Origin: Gammaproteobacteria bacterium
GTDB lineage: Bacteria > Pseudomonadota > Gammaproteobacteria > SZUA-140
DNA length: 64,000 nt
Assembly (NCBI GenBank): GCA_015491865.1
Contig: WFVD01000009.1
Location: 1 to 64,000 of the forward strand
Direction: 5' to 3'
The translations under genes and the position numbers were made by a program. Positions 1-11,374 of this stretch are shown here, piece after piece. The notes beneath the pieces were generated by a model. The model was not told where the DNA came from, searched no databases, and was given only the letters and a program-made list of their open reading frames with translations. Within the stretch, counting starts at the first letter, position 1, and each line of letters opens with the position of its first letter.

Positions 1-740
1 AGGTTCATCTTGGCGAGGCGAATGGTGGTCGGGTTTTTCTCCACGCCGTAGAAAGTGGCTACGTCTTGCGGGTTCTTGTGCATCTTCTCGATAAAGTGAG
101 CACTTTGTACAAACATACCACCGGAACCGCAAGCGGGGTCAATCACCGAGCCGTGATCCGGCTCGATAAAGTTCACTATCATCTGCACCAGTGAAACTGG
201 GGTGAAGAACTCACCGCCATCATGGGCGCTTTGATTGGCAAACTGGGTAAGGAAGTATTCATAGATACGCCCGAAAATATCGCCCGTGGCTTTTTTAAGG
301 GCGGGGTCGTTAAAGGTGCGCAGCAAATTACCCAGCACGTCGTTATCCAGTTCCTGGTATTCGCTCTTTGGCAGCACACCCTTTAATGTTTCGTAATCTT
401 CCTCAATCGCCTCCATGGCGTCGATCACCGCCTGGGCACGGTCATCGGCATCAGTGAGATTGACCAGGTAATCAAACTGGGCTTTTTCCTGAAGGAAGAT
501 CGCGCCTTTACTGGAGAAGTCTTCCCTGGTGAGTGGTCGGGTAACACCGCCACGAGACGGTAAGGATGCCTCGATATCTGGTTTTACCGCGAGATAGCGG
601 CTATAGGCATGACGTAGGAAGATCAGCCCCATAACGGGCATAAAATATTCATTACTGGCGTAGTTGCTGTTTGCACGCAGGTTATCCGCACTGCCCCAAA
701 GACGTTTTTCAATTGCTTCGATATTTTCTAGCTGTGCCAT
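1..740 (-). CDS. hsdM: Type I restriction-modification DNA methylase subunit (HsdM), 5' part, runs off the left edge
   Basis: HsdM is the SAM-dependent adenine N6-methyltransferase subunit of a type I restriction-modification complex. The first 246 codons are visible, reading leftwards from an ATG at 740. Residues 1-150 match the helical HsdM N-terminal domain. A GGEFFTP motif lies near residues 175-181, and the SAM-binding motif I (DPACGSGG) at 201-208. The catalytic NPPF/Y motif would lie beyond the left edge and cannot be checked. The gene starts 7 nt after the stop of a small HTH gene, so the two are probably co-transcribed. hsdS and hsdR are not visible and would be expected further left. 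The frame is intact over the visible part. Confidence 0.93.
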   Translation of the reverse strand, partial: MAQLENIEAIEKRLWGSADNLRANSNYASNEYFMPVMGLIFLRHAYSRYLAVKPDIEASLPSRGGVTRPLTREDFSSKGAIFLQEKAQFDYLVNLTDADDRAQAVIDAMEAIEEDYETLKGVLPKSEYQELDNDVLGNLLRTFNDPALKKATGDIFGRIYEYFLTQFANQSAHDGGEFFTPVSLVQMIVNFIEPDHGSVIDPACGSGGMFVQSAHFIEKMHKNPQDVATFYGVEKNPTTIRLAKMN

Positions 741-747
741 GCGGCAA

Positions 748-930
748 TTACTCCGTATCTCGTTTCTTTTTTTCTTCTATCCAGCGCTCTATATCCTTTG
801 CCTTAAACCGCCAGCTTCCACCGACTTTAAAACCCGGTAATTTGCCCTCTGCGGCGAGTTTGTAGGCGGTTTTTTCAGCGAGCTTCAGGTAGGTCGCCAC
901 CTCTTTCAAGGTCAAAATTTGATCAGTCAT
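748..930 (-). CDS. Small excisionase/MerR-type helix-turn-helix DNA-binding protein
   Basis: This 60-residue protein starts MTDQILTLKEVATYLKL and ends WIEEKKKRDTE. It has the layout of the excisionase-family HTH: an HTH (LTLKEVATYLKLAEKTAYKLA), a short wing (FKVGGSWRFK), then a final helix (DIERWIEE). I chose the ATG at 930 over the in-frame ATG at 987 because the conserved domain begins there and a GAGGG ribosome-binding sequence sits 11 nt upstream. The stop lies 7 nt before hsdM. Such proteins sit at the head of many type I R-M operons, where a role in controlling methylase expression is plausible but unproven. Confidence 0.8.
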   Translation of the reverse strand: MTDQILTLKEVATYLKLAEKTAYKLAAEGKLPGFKVGGSWRFKAKDIERWIEEKKKRDTE

Positions 931-958
931 AGCATTTATTGCCCTCATAAATATGGAG

Positions 959-987
959 AGAATAGAGGAAAATATAGGAAACGACAA
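959..987 (-). promoter_or_regulatory. Candidate sigma70 promoter for the HTH-hsdM operon
   Basis: On the minus strand TTGTCG (987-982) is followed after exactly 17 nt by TATTCT (964-959). The start codon of the HTH gene is about 30 nt further on. Each hexamer matches four of six consensus positions, so this is plausible but not strong. Confidence 0.4.
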
Positions 988-1473
988 CCGAATATGTGAT
1001 AAGCAAGCATCTTTTTAATATTGCATTCAAGGGCTTCCCTTGGTCGTCATCCACTGGCGAAACAGTGGTCGTGATTAAACAGCGAAATGTTTACGGCATC
1101 CAAACCGCGCAGGGTTGGTCTTGATGAAATCATCGAGGGTTCCAAGGGGCTATGAAATGTCCTTTGGTCATGGGGTGTCGGGGAGCAGGAACGCTCCTTG
1201 ACTGGTGATTAAACGGCCATCCGTTTACTGGTGCTGGAATGGCTCAACTCCGTAAAAACACCACATCCGCTCTTGCATGAGAATAAAATTCGAAGCTTAG
1301 AGCGGCCCAGAGGGTGCACGGGAGAACGGCAGTGATCTCCCTGCCAAGATGGTATGAACGTAGTACATACACATCTTGCCGTCGTCCTTTCTGCACCGAA
1401 CAAGAGCAAGGCTCCGCGCCTGTTGATGGCGCAGATGCGCAGGACGAACGATTAAAACCGAATGGAGGAATAC
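988..1473. other. Non-coding stretch between the R-M operon and the recombinase remnant
   Basis: I see no convincing gene here. Open frames on the minus strand (1209-1409 and 1297-1572) have no recognisable composition and the second overlaps the recombinase remnant. The stretch holds two inverted repeats upstream of the recombinase: GGGAGA (1320-1325) with TCTCCC (1336-1341), and the longer one at 1345-1378. It probably carries the leader of the former mobile element. Confidence 0.5.
1345..1378. repeat. Imperfect inverted repeat upstream of the serine recombinase
   Basis: CAAGATG-GTATG (1345-1356) pairs with CATAC-A-CATCTTG (1366-1378) across a 9-nt centre. Twelve base pairs form with one bulged A. 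It lies about 95 nt before the recombinase start, where large serine recombinases often keep their attachment site. It could equally be a regulatory operator or chance. Confidence 0.45.
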
Positions 1474-2281
1474 ATGACGACTAACGCACAAAAGGCTGTC
1501 ATTTATTGCCGTGTATCCAATAAGACCCAAACGATGCGGGGTGATGCACCGCAAAAACCCGCGTGTGGCCATTATTGACGATATATCCAGGCTGGCCCGT
1601 GGGCTTGATGCTCACCTCCAGCTTCGAGGTGCTATCGCCAAGGCGGGCGCGACGCTGGAATCGCCCTCGATAGAGTTTGGTGACGACTCAGACAGTGTTC
1701 TGGTTGAGAACCTGCTGGCCAGCGTATCCCAGCACCAGCGCCAGAAAAACTCAGAACAAACGCTCAACCGTATGAAATCCCGCCTCAAGAATGGTTATTG
1801 GGTGTTTCAGGCTCCTGTGGGCTACCGCTACCAGAAGACCTCCGGCAACGGCAAAATACTGGTAAGGGATGAACCTAACGCCAGCATCATTCAGGAAGCC
1901 CTGGAAGGCTATGCGTCTGGCCGCTTCCAATTGCAGGTTGAGGTTAAGCGCTTCCTTGAATCCTTTCCCAACTTCCCGAGAGACCGCAAGGGCGAAGTCC
2001 GAAATCAGCGTGTGACCGACCTGCTCAACAAGGTGTTGTATGCCGGATACGTTGAATCTGATGACTGGGAGGTTAGCCTGCGCCCTGGACGGCATGAAGG
2101 GCTTATCACCCTGGAGACGTATAAAAAGATACAAGACCGTCTGAAGGGCAATGCCTATGCTCCGGCCCACAAGGATATTAACCTGGACTTTCCTCTGCGG
2201 GGATTCGTGTCCTGCGGTGATTGCGGTCATAACCTGACGGCTTGCTGGTCAAAGGGCAGTACGGCCAAGCATCCTTACTAG
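1474..2281 (+). pseudogene. Serine site-specific recombinase, internally deleted and 3'-truncated
   Basis: The ATG at 1474, preceded by GGAGG, starts a typical resolvase N-terminus (AVIYCRVSNKTQTMRGD) that includes the catalytic serine. This frame stops shortly afterwards. The homology resumes in another frame near 1555 with RVAIIDDISRLARGLDAHLQLRGA, so roughly 60 family residues are missing together with the frame. The rest follows family order: the end of the catalytic domain, the recombinase domain (about 1780-2150), and the start of the zinc-ribbon (CGDCGHNLTACWSKGST). The zinc-ribbon is cut at a stop at 2279-2281, directly before IS66 sequence. The gene cannot encode a working recombinase. 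It was probably the integrase of a lost prophage or integrative element. Confidence 0.85.
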
Positions 2282-3104
2282 AAGATGCCTCCACCACGGT
2301 GGCAGCACACAATCGCCAAAAAACAGGGCGTAAGAAGCTACCGAATAGCCTGCCCCGCATCGAGGTGATCCACACACTGAGCGACGACGAACGCATCTGT
2401 GCAAACAATACGCCTGTGATGGTGGTCAGTGCATCAAGACCGCAGCACGACCACCACAGCCAATCCCGAAAAGCATGGCCTCACCGGGCCTGTTAGCCCA
2501 TATTACGGTCTCGAAGTACCAAGATGGACTGCCCCTGTATCGGCAAGAGACAATCCTTAATCGCATTGGCATTCAGTTACCTCGCGCAACACTGGCCAAC
2601 TGGACGATTCAGGCAGGCACCTTGATTCAGCCCGTCATTAACCTGCTACGTGATCGCCTGCTGGCTTATGACATTATTCAGATGGACGAGGCACCAGTAC
2701 AGGTACTCAAGGAGCCGGGAAAAACCGCGCAATCGAAATCTTACCTGTGGCTGCAACGTGGAGGACCACCTGATCAAGTTGAGAAGCGCGTTCGCCCGTT
2801 AATGCCAGATGAGCGTGACCAACAACGCCAGCAAGAGGCTCAGCCGATTCTGGATAGATTACGGGTCTGGTTGGATGATGTCTTACCCCAGGTGCCCCCG
2901 GCAAGGGCCACTGGCAAAGCGTTGAACTACCTGCACAACGAATGGGATAAGCTGATTCGCTACCTGGACGATGGTTGCCTGGAGATCGACAATAATGGTG
3001 CCGAAAATGCCATTCGGCCGTTTGTGGTTGGGCGTAAAAACTGGTTGTTTAGTGCTTCGGTCAAGGGCGTCAAGGCCAGTGCCAATCTGTACTCACTCAT
3101 TTGA
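2282..3104 (+). pseudogene. IS66-family transposase (TnpC) remnant with two internal deletions
   Basis: The fragment begins within TnpC at GRKKLPNSLPRIEVIH in one frame (to about 2401). It continues in another frame from about 2403 (KQYACDGG), with part of the zinc-finger region missing between them. The long open part from MASPGLLAHITVSKYQDGLP includes the catalytic-core start IIQMDEAPVQVLKE. After LQRGGPPDQ it jumps straight to VEKRVRPLMPDERD, so a block of the DDE core is lost. The C-terminal part (GCLEIDNNGAENAIRPFVVG) is present but ends at SANLYSLI, short of the usual end. No terminal repeats or tnpA/tnpB are visible. The 5' junction lies directly on the recombinase remnant. Confidence 0.85.
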
Positions 3105-3210
3105 AGCGCTCTTGCCGGGTACTATCAATAAAGATCAGATGACTCGGTGATGTGCAATGCTGTGGTTTGTTTTTCGCTTACGGCGTTATGTGTAAAAAAG
3201 GAACGAAACC
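3105..3210. other. Short spacer between the IS66 remnant and the DUF3800 fragment
   Basis: About 100 nt without a recognisable gene. The last bases contain AAGGAACG, a plausible ribosome-binding sequence for the TTG start at 3211. Confidence 0.4.
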
Positions 3211-3379
3211 TTGAAGTTCTGCTATTGTGATGAAACTGGTACAGGCGAAGAGCCATTCGCTGTGCTTGTAGGGATTGTAGTTGACGCAACAAGAATGGGT
3301 GTCACAAAAAAGAATGGGCATCTTTGCTTTCTATTTTATCTGAAATGTCAGGTAAACAGTTTGATGAGTTGCATACTAG
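3211..3379 (+). pseudogene. DUF3800 protein, frameshifted N-terminal fragment
   Basis: From a TTG start the reading MKFCYCDETGTGEEPFAVLVGIVVDATRM matches the N-terminus of DUF3800 proteins, which have an RNase H-like fold with an early acidic residue (CDE). A one-base slip in the A-run near 3306-3313 breaks the frame. In the corrected frame the homology goes on (EWASLLSILSEMSGKQFDELHTR) until it is cut at 3379 by an IS5-type element. The rest of the gene is not found downstream. The fragment is non-functional. DUF3800 genes are often found on mobile elements and near defence genes. Confidence 0.75.
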
Positions 3380-3746
3380 GAACTGTTAACAATTACAGCG
3401 ATTTGACTTAGAATTTCAGTCAAATGTACTGAATTAAAAGAGAACGAAGTTGCCAAGAAAAATTCTACGAGAAGACCAATGGAACCGAATAGAGCTTTTG
3501 CTATCAGGAAAAGCCAGCGATTGCGGGGTGACGCCTGTGATTCCGCCGAGAGGCAACCGCAAGGTTCTTCGTGAATATGATAAGCGTTTGTATCAAGGAA
3601 CGGGACTTGGTTGAGCGTTTGTTCCAGAAACTTAAAAACTTTCGTCGCATAGCGACGCGCTACGAAAAGCTAAAATGAAATTATCAAGCCATGCTCTATC
3701 TGGGCGCTTCGATGGTATGGCTCACTTGATGATTGTTAACAGCCCC
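3380..3746 (+). mobile_element. Internally deleted IS5 (IS427/IS1031-like) element, 367 bp, with terminal repeats and CTAG flanks
   Basis: The left end reads GAACTGTTAACAAT and the right end, read on the opposite strand, GGGGCTGTTAACAAT. Both are flanked by CTAG (3376-3379 and 3747-3750), the target typical of this IS5 subgroup. Inside, a TTG at 3450 starts the usual transposase N-terminus (PRKILREDQWNRIELLLSGK). After SDCGVT this fuses in frame to the far C-terminus (VIPPRGNRKVLREYDKRLYQ). One extra G near 3600 shifts the frame; in the corrected frame ERDLVERLFQKLKNFRRIATRYEKLK and GASMVWLT follow, with a TGA inside. About half of the transposase is gone. The structure is that of a MITE-like, non-autonomous derivative. 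Confidence 0.8.
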
Positions 3747-3750
3747 CTAG

Positions 3751-4278
3751 GGAGTCTCTGATGTATTCGAGAATTGGTTCATAATAGCGTCAAACGATTT
3801 AAGTGGTCAGGAGAGCAACAGAGTGCGCCAACAGAGTCTCGCTGATGAGGGTTTTGAACGTGACCGCAAGCCAACCCGTCGAGATCAGTTTCTTGACGAG
3901 ATGGATACGGTGATTCCGTGGAAACAGCTGTGCAAGGTTATCAAGCCCTTTTATCCAAAGCCAAAGGGCGCAGGCCGGCCCCCAGTCGGTTTGGAGAGAA
4001 TGCTGCGAATTCACTTTCTCCAGCACTGGTTTAACCTGTCTGATCCTGCTGTGGAAGAGGCCCTATATGACTCCCGGGCTATGCGCCGTTTCGTAGGCAT
4101 TGATCTCGGACGTGAACCGGCCCCTGATGAGAGCACGGTCTGCAAATTCCGGCATCGGCTTGAAGCCCATAATTTGGGGGATAGATTGTTTGCATTGATT
4201 AACGACTATCTCCAGGAAAACGGTCTTGCCGTCAACACCGGCACGATTGTGGATGCGCCCAGCTCAACCAAGAACTAA
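3751..4278 (+). mobile_element. 5' half of a second IS5-type insertion sequence
   Basis: This element starts directly after the CTAG at 3747-3750 and carries a leader of about 70 nt and the 5' part of an IS5-group transposase gene. No right end is visible. Homology stops at about 4278, where sequence of the downstream glycosyltransferase begins. Its left boundary shares the CTAG that flanks the neighbouring 367-bp element, so one of the two probably inserted at the border of the other. Confidence 0.75.
3823..4278 (+). pseudogene. IS5-group transposase, N-terminal 151 residues
   Basis: The reading MRQQSLADEGFERDRKPTRRDQFLDEMD, then GRPPVGLERMLRIHFLQHWFNLSDPAVEEALYD, matches the N-terminal domain of IS5-group transposases (about 320 residues when complete). 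Near the end, family members read VDATIIxAPSSTKN. Here it is VDAPSSTKN, so the TIIxA stretch after the first catalytic Asp has been lost in frame, possibly by recombination between two GCG triplets. Translation stops at TAA 4276-4278. The second and third catalytic residues are absent, so no activity is expected. Confidence 0.85.
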
Positions 4279-4301
4279 TAGAAACAGCAGGAATTAAAAT
4301 A

Positions 4302-8302
<4,001 letters not shown>

Positions 8303-9193
8303 TTATAGCGCCTGCTGTTGCAGCAGATTGGCCTTGATTTCCATGATATCGAATGACTCCACTTTTTCAAACTCCTTTTCACGCATAATATTATCAAGCG
8401 TCATCACTAGCGTATCATCATGTTGCCGAATCACTTTGCCCTGGATCACACGCACCTCGGTGCTTTTTGGTAGATCAAAAGATAATGTGATCACCGACCC
8501 CTCACGATAGTTTGACGCGGCCTCTTCATGCTGAACAATTCGAGCCGCCTGATCTGAAAAGTCAACCATCGTGCAGCGCTGTGACTCCTGATTAAGCCGA
8601 TTCTGAATCTTTCCGGGCACATCGGTCTTCAGACGAACATGGCGACGCTGTTCAAGCAAACGAAACGCGGCGGGATCTACGTCAAGAATAGCAACCCGAT
8701 GACCAATATAATGCCCCTCCTTCAGCTCTACCTGCTTTCTCACTGTGGTATCGATCACTGGCAGGCGTCCATCACTCTGCACACCTTTTAATGTGATGTT
8801 GTTTCCCCTGACAAAACCACCATTTTTTCCCAGTTGCTCTCTACGCACATAGTCGAGTCCCTCTTCACTGCGGCTGGCAGTAGGCATAATAAAGCAGAAG
8901 CTCTTTATCTTTTTCAGCGGCTTACCATCCAGGTAAATCTGCGTTTTCTTCGCCTCCTCTTTCCAGCTAATCTCACCATTTGAATAGACCAGCTCATTAT
9001 TAATCGCATAGGCAATGATCGTGGTGGTCAGCGTCAACTCCTTTTTAAATTCCGGGTAGTAACTAAACTTTTTTCCGATAGGGTAATAAGGGAGCAGTGC
9101 GATCAGCGCATCACGGTCCAGCTCGAGTGCTGGCGTCAACCGTTCATCAGCAGCGGGCTGTTTTCTGGCAATCTTATTAAATATTCCCAACAT
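8303..9193 (-). CDS. PilZ-like domain protein, putative cyclic-di-GMP effector
   Basis: This 296-residue soluble protein has two parts. Residues about 35-165 form an N-terminal domain rich in beta strands, similar in layout to YcgR-type proteins. Residues about 180-285 are PilZ-like. The arginine-rich c-di-GMP loop is present (RRHVRLK). The second canonical motif, normally DxSxxG, reads DFSDQAAR and lacks the glycine, so ligand binding is uncertain. The gene is separated from its neighbours and has an exact TATAAT about 60 nt upstream of the start. A role in surface behaviour or motility control is inferred from family membership only. Confidence 0.65.
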   Translation of the reverse strand: MLGIFNKIARKQPAADERLTPALELDRDALIALLPYYPIGKKFSYYPEFKKELTLTTTIIAYAINNELVYSNGEISWKEEAKKTQIYLDGKPLKKIKSFCFIMPTASRSEEGLDYVRREQLGKNGGFVRGNNITLKGVQSDGRLPVIDTTVRKQVELKEGHYIGHRVAILDVDPAAFRLLEQRRHVRLKTDVPGKIQNRLNQESQRCTMVDFSDQAARIVQHEEAASNYREGSVITLSFDLPKSTEVRVIQGKVIRQHDDTLVMTLDNIMREKEFEKVESFDIMEIKANLLQQQAL

Positions 9194-9252
9194 GGTTAAA
9201 CTCTTCTATATCAGATAAGACGAATGGTCATTCTAACTCAATAGAGAGCATA

Positions 9253-9258
9253 ATTATA
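9253..9258 (-). promoter_or_regulatory. Exact -10 hexamer upstream of the PilZ-like gene
   Basis: TATAAT on the minus strand, about 60 nt before the start at 9193. The region 17-18 nt upstream has no good -35 hexamer, so support is limited. Confidence 0.35.
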
Positions 9259-9316
9259 CGCCACCATAAACAGATAACCATATGATTTTATTAGAGTACC
9301 TGAACTAGCGAAAGAA

Positions 9317-10579
9317 TCAGGCAATCTGTCCAACCCCTTCGGGGCGCCACGATGGTGCTATCACACTTGGCATGCTGGAGCGCTTCAACAAGCGCATCGG
9401 GGTCAGGGTAAACTCGCCATAGCGCTCATTCACCTGATCCATCACCACATTAACCTCGCGGCCATGCGCCTCAACTTTGGGAGAGAAAAGTTCAATCTGG
9501 TGATTAGCGATACGTGGATTTAACGCTGTCACCTGCACTTGGCTCACCGCCTCGCCGTACCAGTGGGTGTTCAACATATCACGACAGAGTCTCATGATCT
9601 CCTGACCACCATCTAGCGTAACGTCTGACTGATACTTGCCACCAATCCAGCCACTTTTTGTACGCAGACCAATAAAGAATCGCCCGGCCTGCATCTTATG
9701 GCGACGCAGGCGAGTCGCCAGCTTTTCACTCATGTGGAGCAGATAGGTCTCGATCACATCGATATCGGTAGTATTGGGCGGCATTACCTTACCATGCCCC
9801 ATCGACTTCGGCGGCTGCGTCTCGATACTCACCCTGTCTGGATCGCTGCCCTGACACATGTGCCAGATACGCCGCCCCTGGTTCCCGAAACGGCGCGCCA
9901 GAACACTGATAGGTATCTGCCTTATATCGCCACATTTATATACGCCGTATTGCGCCAGGAAATCTCCGATACCTTTAGCGATACCGCATAACGCCGTTAC
10001 AGGTAGCTCTTTTAGACGCTGCTCCGCCTCCCACGGTGGGATCACGGTAAGACCGTTAGGTTTTTCCAGCTTCGCGGCAAACTTGGCCGTGGTCTTATCA
10101 CCACTCACACCGATTGAGCAGTGAATGCCCGAGACCTCAAACACCTTCTGCTGCACCATACGGGCAATCCGTAGTGGTGTACCGTGCAGCTTCTGGCAAC
10201 GGGTCACATCCAGAAAGGCCTCATCCACTGAAAACACCTCAACATCAGGGGTAATGTCATGCAGTGCGCGCATAATCTCCTGAGAGACCCGGGCATAGCG
10301 CTTAGGGTCCGCCGGACATTGAATCAGCTCGGGGCAGAGACGCCGCGCCTCACGCAGCCGCATGCCGGTATGAACCCCATAGCCGCGCGCCTCATATGAG
10401 CAGGTGATGATGCAGGTGCCCTGCTCACCGTTTGTAATTGCGACTGGCTTACCCTGCCATTGCGGACGGTCTCGCTGTTCAATTGAAGCGAAAAAGGCGT
10501 TCATATCGACCAGGATAATGGCGCGCGGCCAGTGCACAGGGCTACGGTCTTGCTGATTTTTTTTGGTGATGATTTCCAT
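9317..10579 (-). CDS. Y-family translesion DNA polymerase (DinB/Pol IV-like)
   Basis: This enzyme copies past damaged bases with low fidelity. The 420 residues show the Y-family palm and fingers: LVDMNAFFASIEQRD (metal-binding Asp25) and VFSVDEAFLDVT (Asp119, Glu120). Then follow thumb helix-hairpin-helix segments (LCGIAKGIGDFLAQYGVYKCGDI) and a little-finger domain. VDMN in place of VDMD resembles UmuC, but the length and lack of the UmuC C-terminal domain favour DinB. QIELF near residue 365 fits the beta-clamp binding motif QxxLF. The gene lies 154 nt downstream of lexA on the same strand. A copy of a dispersed repeat with a hairpin fills the gap, so it is unclear whether lexA transcription reaches it. 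No LexA-type site of its own was seen. Confidence 0.88.
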   Translation of the reverse strand: MEIITKKNQQDRSPVHWPRAIILVDMNAFFASIEQRDRPQWQGKPVAITNGEQGTCIITCSYEARGYGVHTGMRLREARRLCPELIQCPADPKRYARVSQEIMRALHDITPDVEVFSVDEAFLDVTRCQKLHGTPLRIARMVQQKVFEVSGIHCSIGVSGDKTTAKFAAKLEKPNGLTVIPPWEAEQRLKELPVTALCGIAKGIGDFLAQYGVYKCGDIRQIPISVLARRFGNQGRRIWHMCQGSDPDRVSIETQPPKSMGHGKVMPPNTTDIDVIETYLLHMSEKLATRLRRHKMQAGRFFIGLRTKSGWIGGKYQSDVTLDGGQEIMRLCRDMLNTHWYGEAVSQVQVTALNPRIANHQIELFSPKVEAHGREVNVVMDQVNERYGEFTLTPMRLLKRSSMPSVIAPSWRPEGVGQIA

Positions 10580-10615
10580 TTATCTTTTCCCCGCTTTAGC
10601 TTGCTTTAGGAACCG

Positions 10616-10736
10616 CTGATTAATTGCCTTGCCTCTCATGGCGAGCAAAGCGTGACGGACTGGCAGTCCAGATTTTCCAGGGCGACCATCTCGATGCTCA
10701 ATGAATCATTAAGTTAAGCGATGACTTCGTCGCTTA
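10616..10736. repeat. Dispersed repeat, copy A (121 bp), between lexA and the Y-family polymerase gene
   Basis: The segment from CTGATTAAT (10616) to GTCGCTTA (10736) has a second copy at 41494-41614 of the same length. About 48 of the first 56 bases match, the middle differs, and the last 22 bases are identical. Its right end overlaps the lexA stop codon. No open frame is shared. It looks like a family of small non-coding repeats. Confidence 0.75.
10715..10736 (-). terminator. Hairpin at the lexA stop codon, part of the dispersed repeat
   Basis: TAAGCGA (10715-10721) pairs perfectly with TCGCTTA (10730-10736) over an 8-nt loop. In lexA orientation the stop TAA is the first three bases of the stem. 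No long T-run follows, so it may protect the mRNA 3' end or only weaken read-through. Confidence 0.4.
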
Positions 10737-11336
10737 TTGGTAGCTACGCATCTGCCCAACCAGCACCCCCTGAATACGCACCCGATGCGCTGCATAAACA
10801 AAAGGCTGCATGGTGCTATTTTCAGGGATCAATTTAACGCGCCCATCGGGCAGATATTTCAGTCGCTTCAACGTCGCCTCTTCACCATCGATCAGAGCCA
10901 CTACAATCTCACCGCTATACGCCTGCTGAGCATGACGGATCACCACCATGTCACCATCAAGGATGCCGACATCGATCATCGAATCCCCAACGACTTTCAG
11001 AATAAAGCGACCAGGCCCCATAAAGAAGTCCATCAGGTTAAGCTTGTCATGCCCTGGAATCGCTTCGATCGGCAGGCCCGCGGCAATCTGCCCCAATAGC
11101 GGCAGACTACCACTCTCCTCCGCCCTCTCTTCTTCGACCAGTTGCAAACCACGCCAGCCGGCATGGTTACGCACGAGGTGCCCTTTATCGATCAACCCCT
11201 GCACATAGCGGTGCAGTGTCCCTTTCGATGCCACCCCCACCGCAGCGCCAATTTCAATCAGTGTCGGTGAACACCGCTGCTGTGAGATGTGAAACCTGAT
11301 CGCATCCAGGATGCGCTGTTCGAGTTCAGTTAACAT
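10734..11336 (-). CDS. lexA: LexA SOS repressor
   Basis: LexA represses DNA-damage genes and cleaves itself when RecA filaments form. The 200-residue protein has an N-terminal winged HTH (PTLIEIGAAVGVASKGTLHRYVQGLIDKGHL) and a C-terminal peptidase. The cleavage bond is Ala86-Gly87 (GQIAAGLPIEA), with catalytic Ser119 (GDSM) and Lys157 (ATLKRLK). All key residues are intact. The recognition helix (SKGTLHRYVQ) differs from that of E. coli LexA (SPNAAEEHLK), in line with the different operator seen upstream. A Y-family polymerase gene follows on the same strand. Confidence 0.96.
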   Translation of the reverse strand: MLTELEQRILDAIRFHISQQRCSPTLIEIGAAVGVASKGTLHRYVQGLIDKGHLVRNHAGWRGLQLVEEERAEESGSLPLLGQIAAGLPIEAIPGHDKLNLMDFFMGPGRFILKVVGDSMIDVGILDGDMVVIRHAQQAYSGEIVVALIDGEEATLKRLKYLPDGRVKLIPENSTMQPFVYAAHRVRIQGVLVGQMRSYQ

Positions 11337-11374
11337 AAACCGTGCCCTCGCCTTAACTAATCAACTTGAAACAG

